A stretch of 64,000 nucleotides of DNA from Megascapheus bottae (GCA_024803745.1 JANJXV010000030.1:5909001-5973000), one strand, 5' to 3'. Counted from the first letter of the stretch, positions 12,848 to 25,527 are shown. Numbers and translations: made by a program. Notes: a model not told the origin generated them from the sequence alone.

Positions 12848-13558
12848 AAGAAAATACATTCTTTAGAATTGGTCTAATAAATGGACTAAGAGCACCATAT
12901 ATACTAAGACATCGGTCTTATCTTTACAGTCATTGTAGCCAATGTACAGGGCCTGACGTCCCAATATGTGTTGACATTTGACACATTCATGTCATCTGCA
13001 CTTCACCCACAGCACTGTCTATTGGCTCTATTGAAAAGGATTTTGTCTTCCAAATACTCTTTCTCGAAAGAGTATTTTCCAGATTTTCCCACAAGGAAAT
13101 ATATATTCACCAGTTCCCTCCTCCGTCATCCCACATCTCTCTCCCCAGGACCTTTTCAGGTTGGTTCTGCTTTTATCTTTCTGATGGTATTCACATCAAA
13201 AAGATCTCATTCTCTACTTTTGTTCAACGCTGATTCTTGTGCTGCTCAGAAATCTGGAAATGTGGCTTGCATTTCCCATGTGTGGAAGGGTCATGTGTAG
13301 TGATTTCCTTGTTCTTTGAAGGGCTGGAGAAATCCTGATTGAGAAATACCAGCTAAATATGTCCTCCATGCAGGCTAAGAAATCTACCTACCTCCACCCG
13401 AGAAGTGTTGATTAATTTTGGTCATTTTTCATCCTTGCACATTCTTAGCCAAACTAGCCCTAGCCTAGCACTGAAGCTCAGGATTCTTAATGAGTTTAAA
13501 AAAATCAGACACTCAGGCAATATAGACAGACTATGTAACTGCTGAGACAAACTGACAT

Positions 13559-13564
13559 TTTATT
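13559..13564 (-). promoter_or_regulatory. Candidate poly(A) signal of AKR1C copy 2
   Basis: AATAAA on the minus strand (tttatt on plus), 182 bp downstream of the copy 2 stop codon, a normal 3' UTR length for the family. Confidence 0.55.
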
Positions 13565-13745
13565 TCCTTTGAGAAAAACTGAACATTTTGATTTCTGAGA
13601 TAAGCATTTAGTTTCATCAGAGTGCCAGTTGCTAGGTAGCATGGGTCAGAGAGGAGGTGTTCAATTATCAACAGCAGAAGATTCTCTCCTGCCTCCTGAT
13701 CTGCACACAGAAACTTCTAGCAGAAGACATGCAGAGGTCTGAAGG

Positions 13746-13788
13746 CTAGTATTCATCAGCAAATGGATAATTAGGGTGACCAACAAAA
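13746..13788 (-). CDS. Akr1c: AKR1C copy 2 exon 9 (coding part)
   Basis: 43 coding bases ending [13 protein letters not shown] and TAG; matches the family C-terminus (HP.YPF.DEY). Confidence 0.9.
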
Positions 13789-16700
13789 CTAAAAAAAAAA
13801 TAGTAACAGAAGTGCACAATTCATTCAGTGGTTCTGTTTCTAGTAGAAATGCTTCCTTTGAAGCTAATATAATAGTAGAATTTTAACAAACTTCTTTCTG
13901 GTAAGTAGTAATAATTTCTCTTTGTTATTCTCATGCACACGACTTATAATAGATTTTTTTAAATAAATGGTTCACTATTGTCCTTCCCCTGAAAACATTC
14001 AAAGAATCTAGAGTCAAGTATTCAAATACATGTATGTATTCATTGGTTAGCAATGATATTAATATACCTAGCAGTTTTTGATCACATGAATTTTGTATTG
14101 CCCTGAACTTTTTCACATATACTGATTATTTTTATCTTGAATTCAATTTCCCAAAGCAAGATCTCTCCCTCCCCCCCTTCATGTTCTTTACAATATAGGT
14201 CCTTTCTTAAATTTTGCACTTTTTCATAGAATGAAGCAAGTGTACATATCCGGTGCCTATTCATTCTCCATGCATGGCGCCTTTTCTAGGACGCATCATA
14301 TTTAATCTCTTTTCTTTAAGACTTCCTCATCCTCTACACCGAAGTCTGCGTATTGCGAAAGTCAGTGCCAGCTCTGTTTCGGGCCACCACAAATTAGCTT
14401 TTCTTGGGGGTGGGGATTGAGGAGTGATTGTTGGTTCTCGGGGCCTAGGCACTACCACTCTCTCACGGGTGGCACTCTACCACTTGAGCCGCAGCTCCAC
14501 TTCTGACTCTTTGAGTAGTTAATTGGGGATGAGTCTCTAGGATTTATCTTTCCAAGTGGTGGCCTTGAAGTGTGATCCTCACATCTAAGCCTCCAAGTTA
14601 CCAGAGGTACAAACATGAGCCAGCAGTGCCAAGCAGGCAGCCATTCTCCAGAAAATGTGATGCTTACCGTTTCTGAGCAAACATGCAATGGTTGAAAAAG
14701 CAAAGTATATAAAACTGAATGCATCGAATTGACAAGACGTCATAACGACTCTATGCAGAGATCAGAATTTCTCAGTTGAACACAATGTGTGGGGATTACT
14801 TTGAGGGGATAGAAATGGAACAAGTTTGGGAAATGAAAATTAAAATTTATTTCGGATTTTCTTTTTGGCAGTCCTGGGATTTGAACTGAGGGCCTCATGC
14901 CCCTTTTTCTTTATCTTTGGGTTAGTTTTTCTCACATTTTTCCTGGACCACTCTAATCCAGTATCTCCCTCTTTGGCATAGCCATTGTATATCATACCAC
15001 TCTCACTCAGCTATTGGGTGAAATGAGGTAATGCTAGCCTTGAACTAGGGTTTTTTAAAATCTTTAACTGTTGCTGGAACTGTAAGCATGAGTTACCAGA
15101 GCCTGACCTTAAATATCTAATAAGTTAGCTAGAATTCCAAGAATTTTGGGAAACTGAGATTCCCTGAACTCTACTGTCCTTTGGTTGGCTCAATATTTAA
15201 TAGCCATATTATCTTCCACTTTAGAAAAGAAAACAGATGAAATAGACTTAATAATGATACTTACGTATCAATGTATCGCAAATTTCTATTCAGACTATCT
15301 AAGATTTTCATATCCTCCGAAGTCAACTGGAATTCAAAAACCTGTCAAGTAAAAAGACAACTTTGATTGCCTAACAAGAGCATATTTTCTCATCAGTAAT
15401 CTGCAGAAAAGTGACAATGAATGATATAAAGGCAAGACAGAAAAGCCCTGAGACGCAACAAAAGTCATTAAACGTATTAAGCAAACACGTGTGAATAAGG
15501 AATACAAAGTGAAAACCCAATGGAAATCCATTCCTCCATGTAATAGCATGAACTGGCAAGATTTCAAAGGCAGCCTAAGAAGAACCAAAGTTGGAACAGC
15601 TCAGAGAATGGCAGCATATCCTTAGATGTTCCAGGAAAACCCAGAGCCAAATATTTGAAGCGCGAAGATTATTCTAATAATCTTCTAATAATAATTCTAT
15701 GATGATACATGGATTTACATATCCCAAGCAATCAACAATTTATATGCAAAAAATATCCTCTTCAACATCATTTCAAAACAATTCAATGCAGGCGACTCAT
15801 TACATATACCACAGAATTGAAAAACCTAAAGGAGGGGTGGGTCAAAGGTGGAGAAAAATTTATGGTGACGACACCAATCAAGATGCATTGTACTCTGCCT
15901 TGTTAAATGATCAAACAAATCAACATATATCCTAAAATTAAGATAATTATGAGAAGAGGTAGGTTGTGAGGTGTGGGTGAGAATATTGACAAGATGCACT
16001 GTGTTCAGTTTCTTTGTACAACTATTTAAAGATAATAAAAATATGGAAAAATTATTAAACACTATTGATGTCATTTTCAAAGGACAAAGACATTGGCCTA
16101 GAGAAGATCATATTGTGAAAATGTTGGTCATTTTAACAGTTGAAAGACTGGTCTTGCTAACACCTTGAAACCAATGTGTTTATATAAATATTTACTTATA
16201 CTGTAAATCGATGACAAAGAACGGGAGAAAAATGTCAAGTGTTTAACCATTACCACATAAAGGTTGGTTTATTGAATAATTCCTAAAATGCATTTGACAT
16301 TTGGAAATTTGCAACAACAAAAAGGAAACTTTATCATGAACAATACTGTTTTATAAATAAATATAGAAGACGTGGAAGAAACCTAAAAGATGATAGAAAT
16401 GTAGTAAAAGATTACTTAAATTGGGTTTAACATTACTTAAACTGATATGCTTCTGTGGTAGAGTTCTTGTCTAGCATGCATGAAGCCTTGGGTTCATTTC
16501 GTCAGTGCCACATAAACAGAAAACGCTGGAAGTGGTGTAGATGCTCACGTGGTAGAGTGCTAACCTTGAGCAAAAGAAGTTCAGGGACAATGCCCAGGCC
16601 CTAAGTCCATGCCCAGGACTGGCAAAAAAAAGCAATTACTTAGTCAAGGAAACCCATATTAGTTTCTTAGTGAGAATATTTAGTAGTGCGAAAGCCAACT

Positions 16701-19700
16701 GCCAGCTAAAGTCTGGACAGTATCAAAATCATTAGGTAAATGCCTAATAGCTTAATCTAGGAAGATTTTAGTAAAATGATCCTAAGAATTATAGAAAATT
16801 CACTTAGTGCACGTTCACAGAATTATGATTCTGGGCAGCTAGACTCAATTTCCTAAGTAATTAAGACAGTCAAGAAAAAGTAAAGTTAATTGATAATAAC
16901 AGCATACTTATTAATACTGGAAAACTTCTTTGCTGAAAACATGCATACCGATTAATCCATATTTAATAGTATTAGGAGAAATTCTAGTTAAGAACAAACT
17001 TGGAAGGAAAGACTAATACTTTAAAATAGAATGTAGAAGAATCTTGCTCTGTTTTAAAAAGAATCGTGTGCCACTCATCACCCCCCAAGGAATGAAATGA
17101 ACGATGTAGCTCCATTAGCAGAAGAAATTGCTGCTCAGGACAAGATGCGGTGTAAGCATGGTCAAGGTCTCCCTCATCACCTTCATGTTCTCTTTGATCC
17201 GATTCTCTCTAAAACTCTTGACCAGAACCACAACCCCTCGCTGCAGCAGGTAGCGGAGAGAAATCAGGGCTGGAGTTCGATTGTACTTTTTTGCCATGTC
17301 CTCAAGAACTGGCTCATCCAAGAGAAATGGGGAATTCTGGTCCACACTGAAAGAAAAAACAGAAATGGTTGTTTCTTTAGGCTAATTATTTTGTTTGTTA
17401 GCAGATTTCGAAAACAAGAAAGTATGATTTCAGGGATTTTCAAATGTGACTCCTATGCTAGCATCATCAACAGGATCTGAGAATCTTCTCAGAACACAGG
17501 TTTCACCCAGCTTCCAGAGCCATTTGACAGTGAACGCCAGAAAATAGTGTTGGGGGGATCATACTGTTCCTTCAACTAGGGTTTCTTAGATGTGACTCTC
17601 TTTGTCCTTATTACACAGGTTTATATCGTTGAGTTCCCAGAGCACCATAGGCCACCAGAACGATGTCTTTTGACTTGCAGAAATCCAGCAGCTTGCTTTG
17701 ATTCAGGTAAAGATGACATTCTACCTGTAGAGGAACAAGATGAAAAAGACTAATTATCTTCTTCCTCTCTGAGGAGACAAAAGAATTTCATAAGTGAAAT
17801 AGGAAAGGGTCTGGTTGAGCTTTAAACATTAGAGTATAAAGCCAAGCAAAACAATTTTGTAAAAGGATGAATTATGTAAAATTGGAAGGGCCAAAGGAAC
17901 CAGTTGCACGGTTGGTTAGCGATAACTGAGCAAACTTTGAATTTCCAAGGATAAAGACTAAAAGCAATCCTAATACTTACAGTAGTTAGAAGTTGATGGC
18001 TCCCGAACAATGGGGGAAGGTCTGAGATGAAGCTGGGAATAATATGTGTTCCTACTGAACGTGGTTATTAAAACTGATAACTAAAGAATGTCAGTAAAGT
18101 TTATCCTTTCTGCTAGAAATAATTTCAATTCGTATGGCTTTATAAGCAAAGTTTCTGCAGTAAAATATCATGTTAGAAATATATAAACAGAATTCGTCAA
18201 ACATGATATAAAATAACTCACTCAGGAAAAAAATAGTCATTGATGGATTCTTGATATTGATGGATTTTTTTTCCAAAATGCACAGAAAACAAGTCATGGA
18301 AGAGTAATCCTATATTAAAATTATTAGCTACCAGATGATAAGGAATTGCAACGCATGAAAACTTAAGTTTACAAAAAAGAAACTTGACTAGAACAAGATT
18401 CATCAAGTGGTCAAAATTAACATTACACATAAGGAAATAGCCAAATATTACACACAGTGCCTAGTGACATGTAATTTGAGAGGTATAGCCTGGGAAGAAT
18501 CTTTTCTTTTTTCTAAGAATATTTTCTTGACTAAAGAGCTTAATGTTAGGTTTTTAGTATAAGAACTTATTTATTTATTTATTTTTATCGTACATTTCTT
18601 TTGGGACAATGTCATCCCTTCCCTTGCTCCCTCCCACACTTTTTCCTCCCAGACCCACCCACCAGTTGTAGAGTTCATTTTCACTACAATGTCTAGTATC
18701 ATTGTTTCGTTTGTTCACTCTTTGTTCCACCATTTTCCCATATACTCTCAGAGACACAGTAATGAACAATCAGAACAAAAAGAAAAGTAAAACCACAAAG
18801 AAAAATAAACTCTTGTTTCCCTTTCCTGGAGTTCATTTGCTTAATATTATTTAATATTTAGAACTAAATTCTAACTTAAGAGTAATTTGAAATAGACAAA
18901 TATCTCTCATGAAGAGCTAAAAATCTAATAAATCTAGTCTACTTAACACATCCTCTTGGATAGCATCGGTGATTAAGACTGGTTATCATGGAGCTTAAAT
19001 GTTCCCAAGAAACCTAGCCATATGCCGGTGGCTCCTCTCTGTAATCCTAGCTGCTAGGCAGACTGAGATCCTCAAAATTACAGTTTAATGACACCCTGAA
19101 GGGGTTTGGGGGGTGAGGATCCTACAAGGTTCCATTTCCAACATAACCAGCAAAAAGCCATGCTGGGGGCATTTCTCAGATGTTAGGATGTAGTCGTTGT
19201 TAATCTTCTTTTCTTTAATCTGTCCTTGCACACCACCTTATCCATTTCATATGCTTTTCCCCCTATCCATAGCTCTTTACACGGTGTCTTCAACCATCCA
19301 GTCTCTCACACTTCATGGATCAAGTACTAGTGGATCTTCCCTTTAAGATAACGTGACTAATTAAACTTCAGCCCACCTGGATGGGACTTATGGTGTCAAA
19401 TTCCTACACATAGCATAACACTACAGTCCTTCAAAATGTTTTTGTCCTTTCCAAAGAAAGTTATGACTAAGATTCCTCCATATTCTGTATTCTTAGCAAT
19501 TCCTGCTCTACAAAAAGGGGAGGGGACAGCAGTGGTTAACTATGACACAGTGGTGTACTGTAACACAGCGGTGTACTATAACACTTGGGTATATTACAGG
19601 AAGAAAGAAATGGAGAATAAGAGGGAGAGTGGGGGAGATTACCTGATTACAAACGGGCTTATATTTGAGCCCTGGTTTGTTTAGGATCATCTCCAGCTGC

Positions 19701-22700
19701 CTACGGTTGAAGTTGGATACCCCAATGGACTTAGCCAATCCTGCATCCTTACATTTCTCCATGGCCTTGAGAAAAAAAAAAGAACAATAATTTATCAACT
19801 TGGCTGGGTACCAACTTAACTGCAATACTCTGTGATTAAAAGAAAGACTGCCACAAAATTAAAGTTTATTGGCCTTGCCTGGTGAGAAGGGAAACGATAG
19901 CAGCGTCGGTAAGAAAAATAATTCTTGTGTTTAGCGGTGTATATGGAGCTAGAGATAACTGTCACCATTTTCTCCCAAAGTGTCTGCCTCACTTCTCCCT
20001 GTATACTTAAATATAGAAATCATTTTTTCTAGTTCAGCAAATCGGCCTTAAAAACAAGATGAGGGGAGGAGGTGGGATAGGAAAATGGGAACAAAAACAT
20101 GAGAAGGGGTAGCAATGATTTTTAAGGAATGCACCATCTATCTGGTGAATGTAATGTAACACTTCTATTAATTACAATAAAATTTTTTTTAAAAACTCAT
20201 GGATTTCTCAAGAGTGCACATTCCAATGTATGTATAAAGCTGGGACCCAAACTCTTCCTCTCTCCATTTCCTTCATTCTACCCATAGCAATACTCACTTG
20301 CCATGTGGTGCAAAGATCCACTGTGTCAAATATTAATTTTCCATTCTCATCCAAGGGAAAATCATCCTCTCCTGGCTGCAATAGAAGTCGTCGATAAAAC
20401 AATCTTACCAAATTCATCTCTCCACCAATAAGCAATTCCCCTAGGAGGCTACAGGGTTAAGAAATAAATCTGTATAACAGGAATTGGAACCTTTTCATGT
20501 TTCTACGTTTTCTTGAGTTGTAGAGAATGACTTTGGGTAACAGTTGTTAAAAAATGGTTCAGGAAGTTGGTGTGCCACATAGGAATGAGATCCCCAACTT
20601 GACAGGAACTTTGAATGATAAAAATTATTTTTGCAGACGCATGTACCATTAGCCAAAACCCTGGTAAGCAAGCAGGTGAGCAGGAAGGCTGCTTCGTTTT
20701 CCCCCTTCCCCAGCAGGCCTTGCGCTCTGCTCATATTGGCTGAGCTCAGGATTACAATCTGCAGAAGTATGTGGCTTAATTAACAGGATGTAATTAAAAT
20801 TCAAGGAGTTTCCAACAGGATGTCAAAGTGCTCAAGAAAAAGATGCCTTTAACTAAAATATAGTTAATAAGGGCCAAACCCCTGGTCAACGGAGGAAACC
20901 TGCAGAAAAACAATTCTCTGAAAATTCAAAAAAAGAGAGGGGATGCAAACTACTTTGATGGAAAGGAGATGCTTTTCCCACGTGGCCAGTTTCAATATTC
21001 TCACACCAATTATTTGTGATAAAAACATGCGTACAGGCCTTTAGAGAGAATATAATCTTGATGTGTTTTATACCCCTTTAATTTCCTCTGTCTCTTTTTC
21101 ACTGAAAAAAAACAGTAAATATATTATTCATTTCCAGCAACAATCAATCGCAATATTAATTAAAGTTTAAAAAAATCAATTCTCCACATCCCCTTGAGGA
21201 AATGAACAGCCCAACTCAGGCATGTTTAAAAGAAATAACAGATTGTCAATCAAGTATTCTTTCAAAATCAATTCTATACCAGGAGATAGAGAAACTGTTG
21301 AATATTAATGGCCATGACTTATGAATCATCTCTTGATCATGTATGACATCCATAGAAATGGCTGAGATATAAAGCTCTAAAAAAAATAGGAGTAAGGAAT
21401 GGATAAACAGAAATTCCTGAAAACCTCTCTTACTATGTAAGTCTACTAGTTTATTGAATTATTTTACACAAAGTCTTTTGAGTAATTCTACCACTTACAT
21501 AAGTTTAAATAAATATTAAGACTAATATTAGAAATATTATTCTAATCATCTATAAAAATGAGTCATATTGCATGTGGAAATTAAACAGATTTGATGATAT
21601 AAATTTTCTACCTTCAAAGCAATTGGAAAATGAACAAGATATAGGTCAACATAGTCCAAATGAAGCTTTTTCAGGGACCTTTCCAAGCATGATCTCACCA
21701 GCTCTGGACAATGGGAAGTACACCAAAGCTATAGGAGACAAAGAGTGGGATTTAGTCTGGATTAATAAATTATCCACATTTGTGGGTTTAACTTTATTAA
21801 TACTGAGACTTTTTCAACTAATTTAAAGGTGATAGTAACAGAGAGAAATACTCTTATGAATTTCTTTAATTTTATATATTTATCCATGCAAAATTCTCTG
21901 ATATATTTTCTTATGATTTGTAAAAATGACACCTGCTATTCAGATTATAGGTAGATTTACCTGGGAGATAAACAAACATCATATACTTATAACTGTTGTA
22001 TCTGTGTTAAATCACACTGCCCTGAACTGTGATTCAGAAAAAAAAAGTCTAAATTCAGGGAATTAAAAAAACAGAAAAGATTATCAATCAAACTTTCTAT
22101 GCTAGCTCCGGGAGTTTGGCCTAGTGGTAGAGTGCTTGCCTAGCATGTACGAAGGTCTGGGTTTGATTCTTAGATGCCACATACATAGAAGAAAGCCAGA
22201 AGTGGTGCTGTGACTCAAGTGGTAGAGCTCTAGCCTTGAGAAAGCCCAAGGACAGTGCTCAGGCCCTGAGTTCAAGGCCCAGGACTGGCAAAAAAAAAAA
22301 TTCTATGCTAAAAGGAAATATATTCATTACTTGACTTGTAAAACTGTAGTCATTCTGTACATTACTTTCACAATAAAATTTTAAAACTTAAAAAAATATT
22401 TCTATGCTAGTTGATAGAGAAACTATCAAAGGTTTATGACTATTAACGTGAACCAGTTCCCCCAAATCACAGGACAATTTGTCACTTTAATTCAAAGTTA
22501 CAAATCGACAGATGCATTGAAGAAAGAACTGTCATGTTTATGTGTGTTCAATCATGAAATCAGTATGTGAATATACGTGAATAAAAGAGGGACCATGGTG
22601 TAATTACCAACATACTAGATAAATCACATAGGAATCACTTCAGCATATCACATTTCATCAACGTTCATTCCTGTACACTAACTCTACAATACCTTTGTGG

Positions 22701-25375
22701 TGAAAAATATCTCTTCTCTCCTCACAGTCCCCTCTACAATCTTACTTTGAATGGCTAGTCCTACTTCTTCTTCGTTTTTATACACATCAGCGCAATCAAT
22801 ATGGCGGAAGCCAGCATCTATTGCTAATTTGGTGCTTTCAAAATACACACTCTTGGGAACCTAGAGAAAGAACCAAAGAATCCAGGTTACTGAGTCATAT
22901 TAAACACTAACATTGAGTTCCACAAGAAAACTATTTTCCCTGTGTCTTGGGTGAATTTTGCATTTTTTGTAAGTTAATCCAGTTTGCTGTGTTCTTTACA
23001 AAGTAAAACAAGAAGAGGATAACTCAGAATTGTTCTTAGTCCTGAACGAGTGATGGCTAGTCATTGGCCTTAAAGGACGCAACTAATGCTCTACGGTCAG
23101 TAATGTGCTAAAAAGATTCATAATATAGTTATAGCAATTTTGAATAGCTCAATAGGGTGGCTAACCAGTAAAATTAACACAAGAGTACATGCCTAGAATA
23201 AATTACTGATGAAAATAATACAATATTCTGTGAGATTTGTCACATGAGACTTCCCGAGATCACAGAACAAAACACTCATCTGACTGGAAACACCAAAGTA
23301 CACATAGGGGAAATAAAAATATTTTCTGACCATGCATCTCAAAAGTGACTTATATCCAGAGTATATAAAGAACCAAAAAAAATCCCATTGAAATGGGAAA
23401 AATATCTGAATAGACATTGTTAAAAAGAACTAGAAATGGTGAACAAATATACCAAAAAAAGGGGGGGTTCCATGTTTTTTGCCTTGAGTCTAGGATCTTC
23501 AATGCAAAGTTTCATCTTTCCTTACTAGGTAGAGAATAGAATAATACAGAGGAAATAAAAGAGAGCAGCGAATGATCACCAGCCTCTGATGCTAAGTCCA
23601 GTCCAGTCTTCTCTTGTACATAGAAAAGCTGAACGTTTGGTACAGTGGAAAACCATGTGCTTCTCGGGGGTCACAATCATTGTCAGAACAACCCAAGTTG
23701 ACTTCCACTCATTCCCAACTTACTTTCTTTTTTTCATATATTTTTATTGTAATTAGTAGAAGGGTTACATTATGTTTGCCAGATAGAAGGTGCATTAATT
23801 CACATACGTTGATACCCTTTCTCATGTCTTGGTCCCCATTTCCTTCCCCCCCACTCCCTCCCTCATCTTGTTTCCCACCTTCCCTATCCAATTTCAAATA
23901 ACCAAATACAAATATATCCACTATATCAGATAACAAAGTAAGATACTGTAACAATATAAGATGACCAAGGGATGGTAAAAGAGATGAGAGATAACAGTAC
24001 ATTAAGGACAACAATCACTCATTATATGGCTTTTGTTTCTATATCCTAGAGGTCCTTTCATTTAGCGTCATACTATATGGCCTTATGTACCTAGGTTTTG
24101 CTCTATTGCAAATCTCTGCTATGAGAGCCCAAGGTTTCTGTTGATTATGATAAATGAAGGAAACCATGTTCCTTTGAGTCTGGCTTACTTCACTTAATAT
24201 GAGTTTTTCCTAAGTCTTTCCATTTCCTAACAATGTCATTCTTTCTGACAGCAGCATAGAATTCCATTGTGTACAAATACCACATCTTGTTGATCCACTC
24301 AACTGAGGGACATCTGGGTTGGTTCCATATCTTTGCTATGGTAAATAGTGCTGCAATGAACATTGTTGTGCTAGTGGCTTTAGTATGTCCTTGTTTCTGC
24401 ACAATTGGGTAAATGCCTAGTAGTGGAATTGCTGGGTCATAGGGGAACTCTATGTTTAGTCTTTATACTTAATGGTGAAAACCTAAAGCCATTCCCTCTA
24501 AAATCAGGAACGAGACAAGGATGCCCACTCTCTCCACTCCTCTTTAACATAGTATTAGAATTCCTAACCAGAGCAATAAGGCAAGAAGCAAGCATAAAGG
24601 GGATCCAAATAGGGAAAGAGGAAGTAAAACTTTCCCTCTTTGAAGATGACATGATTCTGTATTTAAAGAATCCTATAGACTCCACTCCCAAGCTCCTTGA
24701 GCTGATTCAAAACTTTGGAAGGGTAGCAGGGTATAAAGTTAACCCTCAAAAATCAACCGCCTTCCTCTATGCCAATAATGAGAGGAATGAGGCAACAATC
24801 AGGAAAGCAACTCCTTTTGCAATAGCCTCAAAGAAAATAAAGTTCCTAGGAATTACCTTAACTAAGAATGTAAAGGACCTTTTTGATGAAAACTTTAAAA
24901 CCCTGAAAAAGGAAATTAAAGCAGAACTAAGGAAATGGAAAAACCTCCCATGCTCCTGGATTGGAAGAATCAACATCGTGAAAATGACAATCTTGCCAAG
25001 GGCTATCTACAAATTTAACGCAATACCCATCAATATCCCAATGTCATTCTTTAAAGAAATAGAAGAGGCAATCCAAAATTTCATATGGAATCATAAAAGA
25101 CCCCGTATAGCAAAAAACACTTCTTAGCAGAAAGAACAGCGCAGGAGACTCTATTACAGAGCTATAGTGACCAAAACAGCTTGGTACCGGCACAAGAACA
25201 GGCCTGAAGACCAGTGGAATAGAACTGAGGACCCAGATATTCAACCAACTTACTTTCTTATGAGCTATCAACACTAGAACTGTCTGTTTACCTCTTCAGA
25301 TCCAGCAGTGCCAAAACCAAGCACAGGAATGAAGTGACCATCGTTTAGTTGCACACACTGGACCTTGGAATTCAT
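13746..25375 (-). CDS. Akr1c: AKR1C family aldo-keto reductase, copy 2 (complete, nine exons)
   Basis: Predicted cytosolic NADPH-dependent hydroxysteroid/prostaglandin dehydrogenase. Exons 5' to 3': 25375-25292, 22860-22693, 21728-21612, 20375-20298, 19765-19643, 17724-17615, 17346-17181, 15341-15265, 13788-13746; total 966 bases, 321 residues. The tetrad Asp50, Tyr55, Lys84 and His117 is intact, and all borders are AG/GT. Position 54 is Val, as in human AKR1C2. Two departures from the family: the split codon for Trp227 reads GT|T (Val), and exon 8 ends 6 bp early at a perfect GTAAGT, shortening the C-terminal loop by two residues. Exon 4 ends TWQ where TWE is usual. An L1 and a SINE lie in introns 1 and 2. 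It looks functional, with an altered steroid pocket; expression cannot be judged from sequence. Confidence 0.9.
14400..14640 (-). repeat. B1-headed SINE with Geo-like half (minus)
   Basis: In intron 8 of copy 2. Plus-strand marks: ctctaccacttgagccgcag and gttaattggggatgag. Confidence 0.65.
14862..15106 (-). repeat. Degenerate B1-headed SINE (minus)
   Basis: Starts ttttggcagtcctgggattt and ends with a degenerate B1-like head before gcctgacc. In intron 8 of copy 2. Confidence 0.5.
15265..15341 (-). CDS. Akr1c: AKR1C copy 2 exon 8 (77 bp, short form)
   Basis: [20 protein letters not shown] ... RYID, then GTAAGT. 6 bp shorter than the 83-bp exon of copies 3 and 4 and of the family. Reading on to the old donor position would meet TAA in frame, so the short form is the only productive one. 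Confidence 0.85.
16441..16631 (+). repeat. IDL-Geo SINE
   Basis: Diverged dimer in intron 7 of copy 2: tctgtggtagagttcttgtc, gggttcatttcgtc, then gctcacgtggtagagtgc and an A tail. Confidence 0.8.
17181..17346 (-). CDS. Akr1c: AKR1C copy 2 exon 7
   Basis: 166 bp; starts with T (usually G), then [14 protein letters not shown] ... [14 protein letters not shown] ... KENMK. Donor GTGATG is weaker than in copies 3 and 4 (GTAATG). Confidence 0.9.
17615..17724 (-). CDS. Akr1c: AKR1C copy 2 exon 6
   Basis: 110 bp; [15 protein letters not shown] ... [13 protein letters not shown], Tyr216 kept. The last two bases are GT rather than TG, so the codon shared with exon 7 is not Trp. Donor GTAATA. Confidence 0.9.
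18555..18800 (-). repeat. TTTA run and probable old LINE-1 3' UTR fragment
   Basis: (ATTT)n at about 18565-18586, followed by a C-rich stretch resembling the inverted L1 3' UTR (ccttcccttgctccctccc). Assignment is tentative. Confidence 0.4.
19015..19190 (+). repeat. B1-like SINE fragment
   Basis: ggctcctctctgtaatccta then gctgctaggcagactgagat resembles the B1/Alu head seen in the other B1-headed SINEs. In intron 5 of copy 2. Confidence 0.5.
19643..19765 (-). CDS. Akr1c: AKR1C copy 2 exon 5
   Basis: 123 bp; [20 protein letters not shown] ... KPVCNQ. Acceptor CAAG after a long pyrimidine tract, donor GTAATC. Confidence 0.93.
20041..20190 (+). mobile_element. LINE-1 3' UTR fragment
   Basis: acaagatgagggg ... 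accatctatctggtgaatg ... attacaataaaa matches the terminal 150 bp of the L1 copies at 9.6 and 12.5 kb. In intron 4 of copy 2. Confidence 0.8.
20298..20375 (-). CDS. Akr1c: AKR1C copy 2 exon 4
   Basis: 78 bp; [17 protein letters not shown] ... TTWQ. Donor GTGAGT. Confidence 0.92.
21612..21728 (-). CDS. Akr1c: AKR1C copy 2 exon 3
   Basis: 117 bp; [11 protein letters not shown] ... DLYLVHFP with His117. The usual HRPELV is HCPELV, an Arg-to-Cys change also absent from copy 1. Confidence 0.92.
22095..22310 (+). repeat. IDL-Geo SINE with 10-bp TSD
   Basis: Complete dimer at 22105-22300 with A tail; ttctatgcta repeats at 22095-22104 and 22301-22310. In intron 2 of copy 2. Confidence 0.92.
22693..22860 (-). 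CDS. Akr1c: AKR1C copy 2 exon 2
   Basis: 168 bp; [10 protein letters not shown], then [10 protein letters not shown] with Asp50 and Tyr55, ends FFTTK (Lys84). Acceptor CTAG, donor GTATTG. Confidence 0.92.
23715..25259 (-). mobile_element. 5'-inverted LINE-1 with 15-bp TSD in intron 1 of copy 2
   Basis: ccaacttactttctt is repeated at 23715-23729 and 25245-25259. Inside, 23730 to about 24460 is the L1 3' end on the minus strand (T run first, then 3' UTR and terminal ORF2). From about 24461 to 25244 the sequence is L1 ORF2 on the plus strand. That part is open at about 24459-25124, with reverse transcriptase motifs ([23 protein letters not shown]) and the following thumb region. The inverted arrangement between one pair of target duplications indicates a single insertion by twin priming. 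The catalytic FADD box reads FEDD. Not a functional gene. Confidence 0.9.
25292..25375 (-). CDS. Akr1c: AKR1C copy 2 exon 1 (coding part)
   Basis: 84 bp; [20 protein letters not shown] to the donor GTAAAC. The start is the family MNSK/MDSK position. Confidence 0.92.
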
Positions 25376-25527
25376 CTTCCTCCGCTCCTCTAGTTCAGTA
25401 GTCACTGCTCTGAAGTCTCACAGGTCAGTGAAATGCAGAGACCGGGCGTGGAGTAGGAGAGAGGTTATATTGAGAAAATGAGTGCCAGCACAGCAGCTGG
25501 TTTGCTGTTCTACACCTTTCACTGCTT

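Noticed and set aside
24405..25127. 240-codon reverse transcriptase frame as a gene
   Set aside because: It is the inverted 5' part of a truncated LINE-1; the first residues come from the opposite-strand segment across the inversion point.
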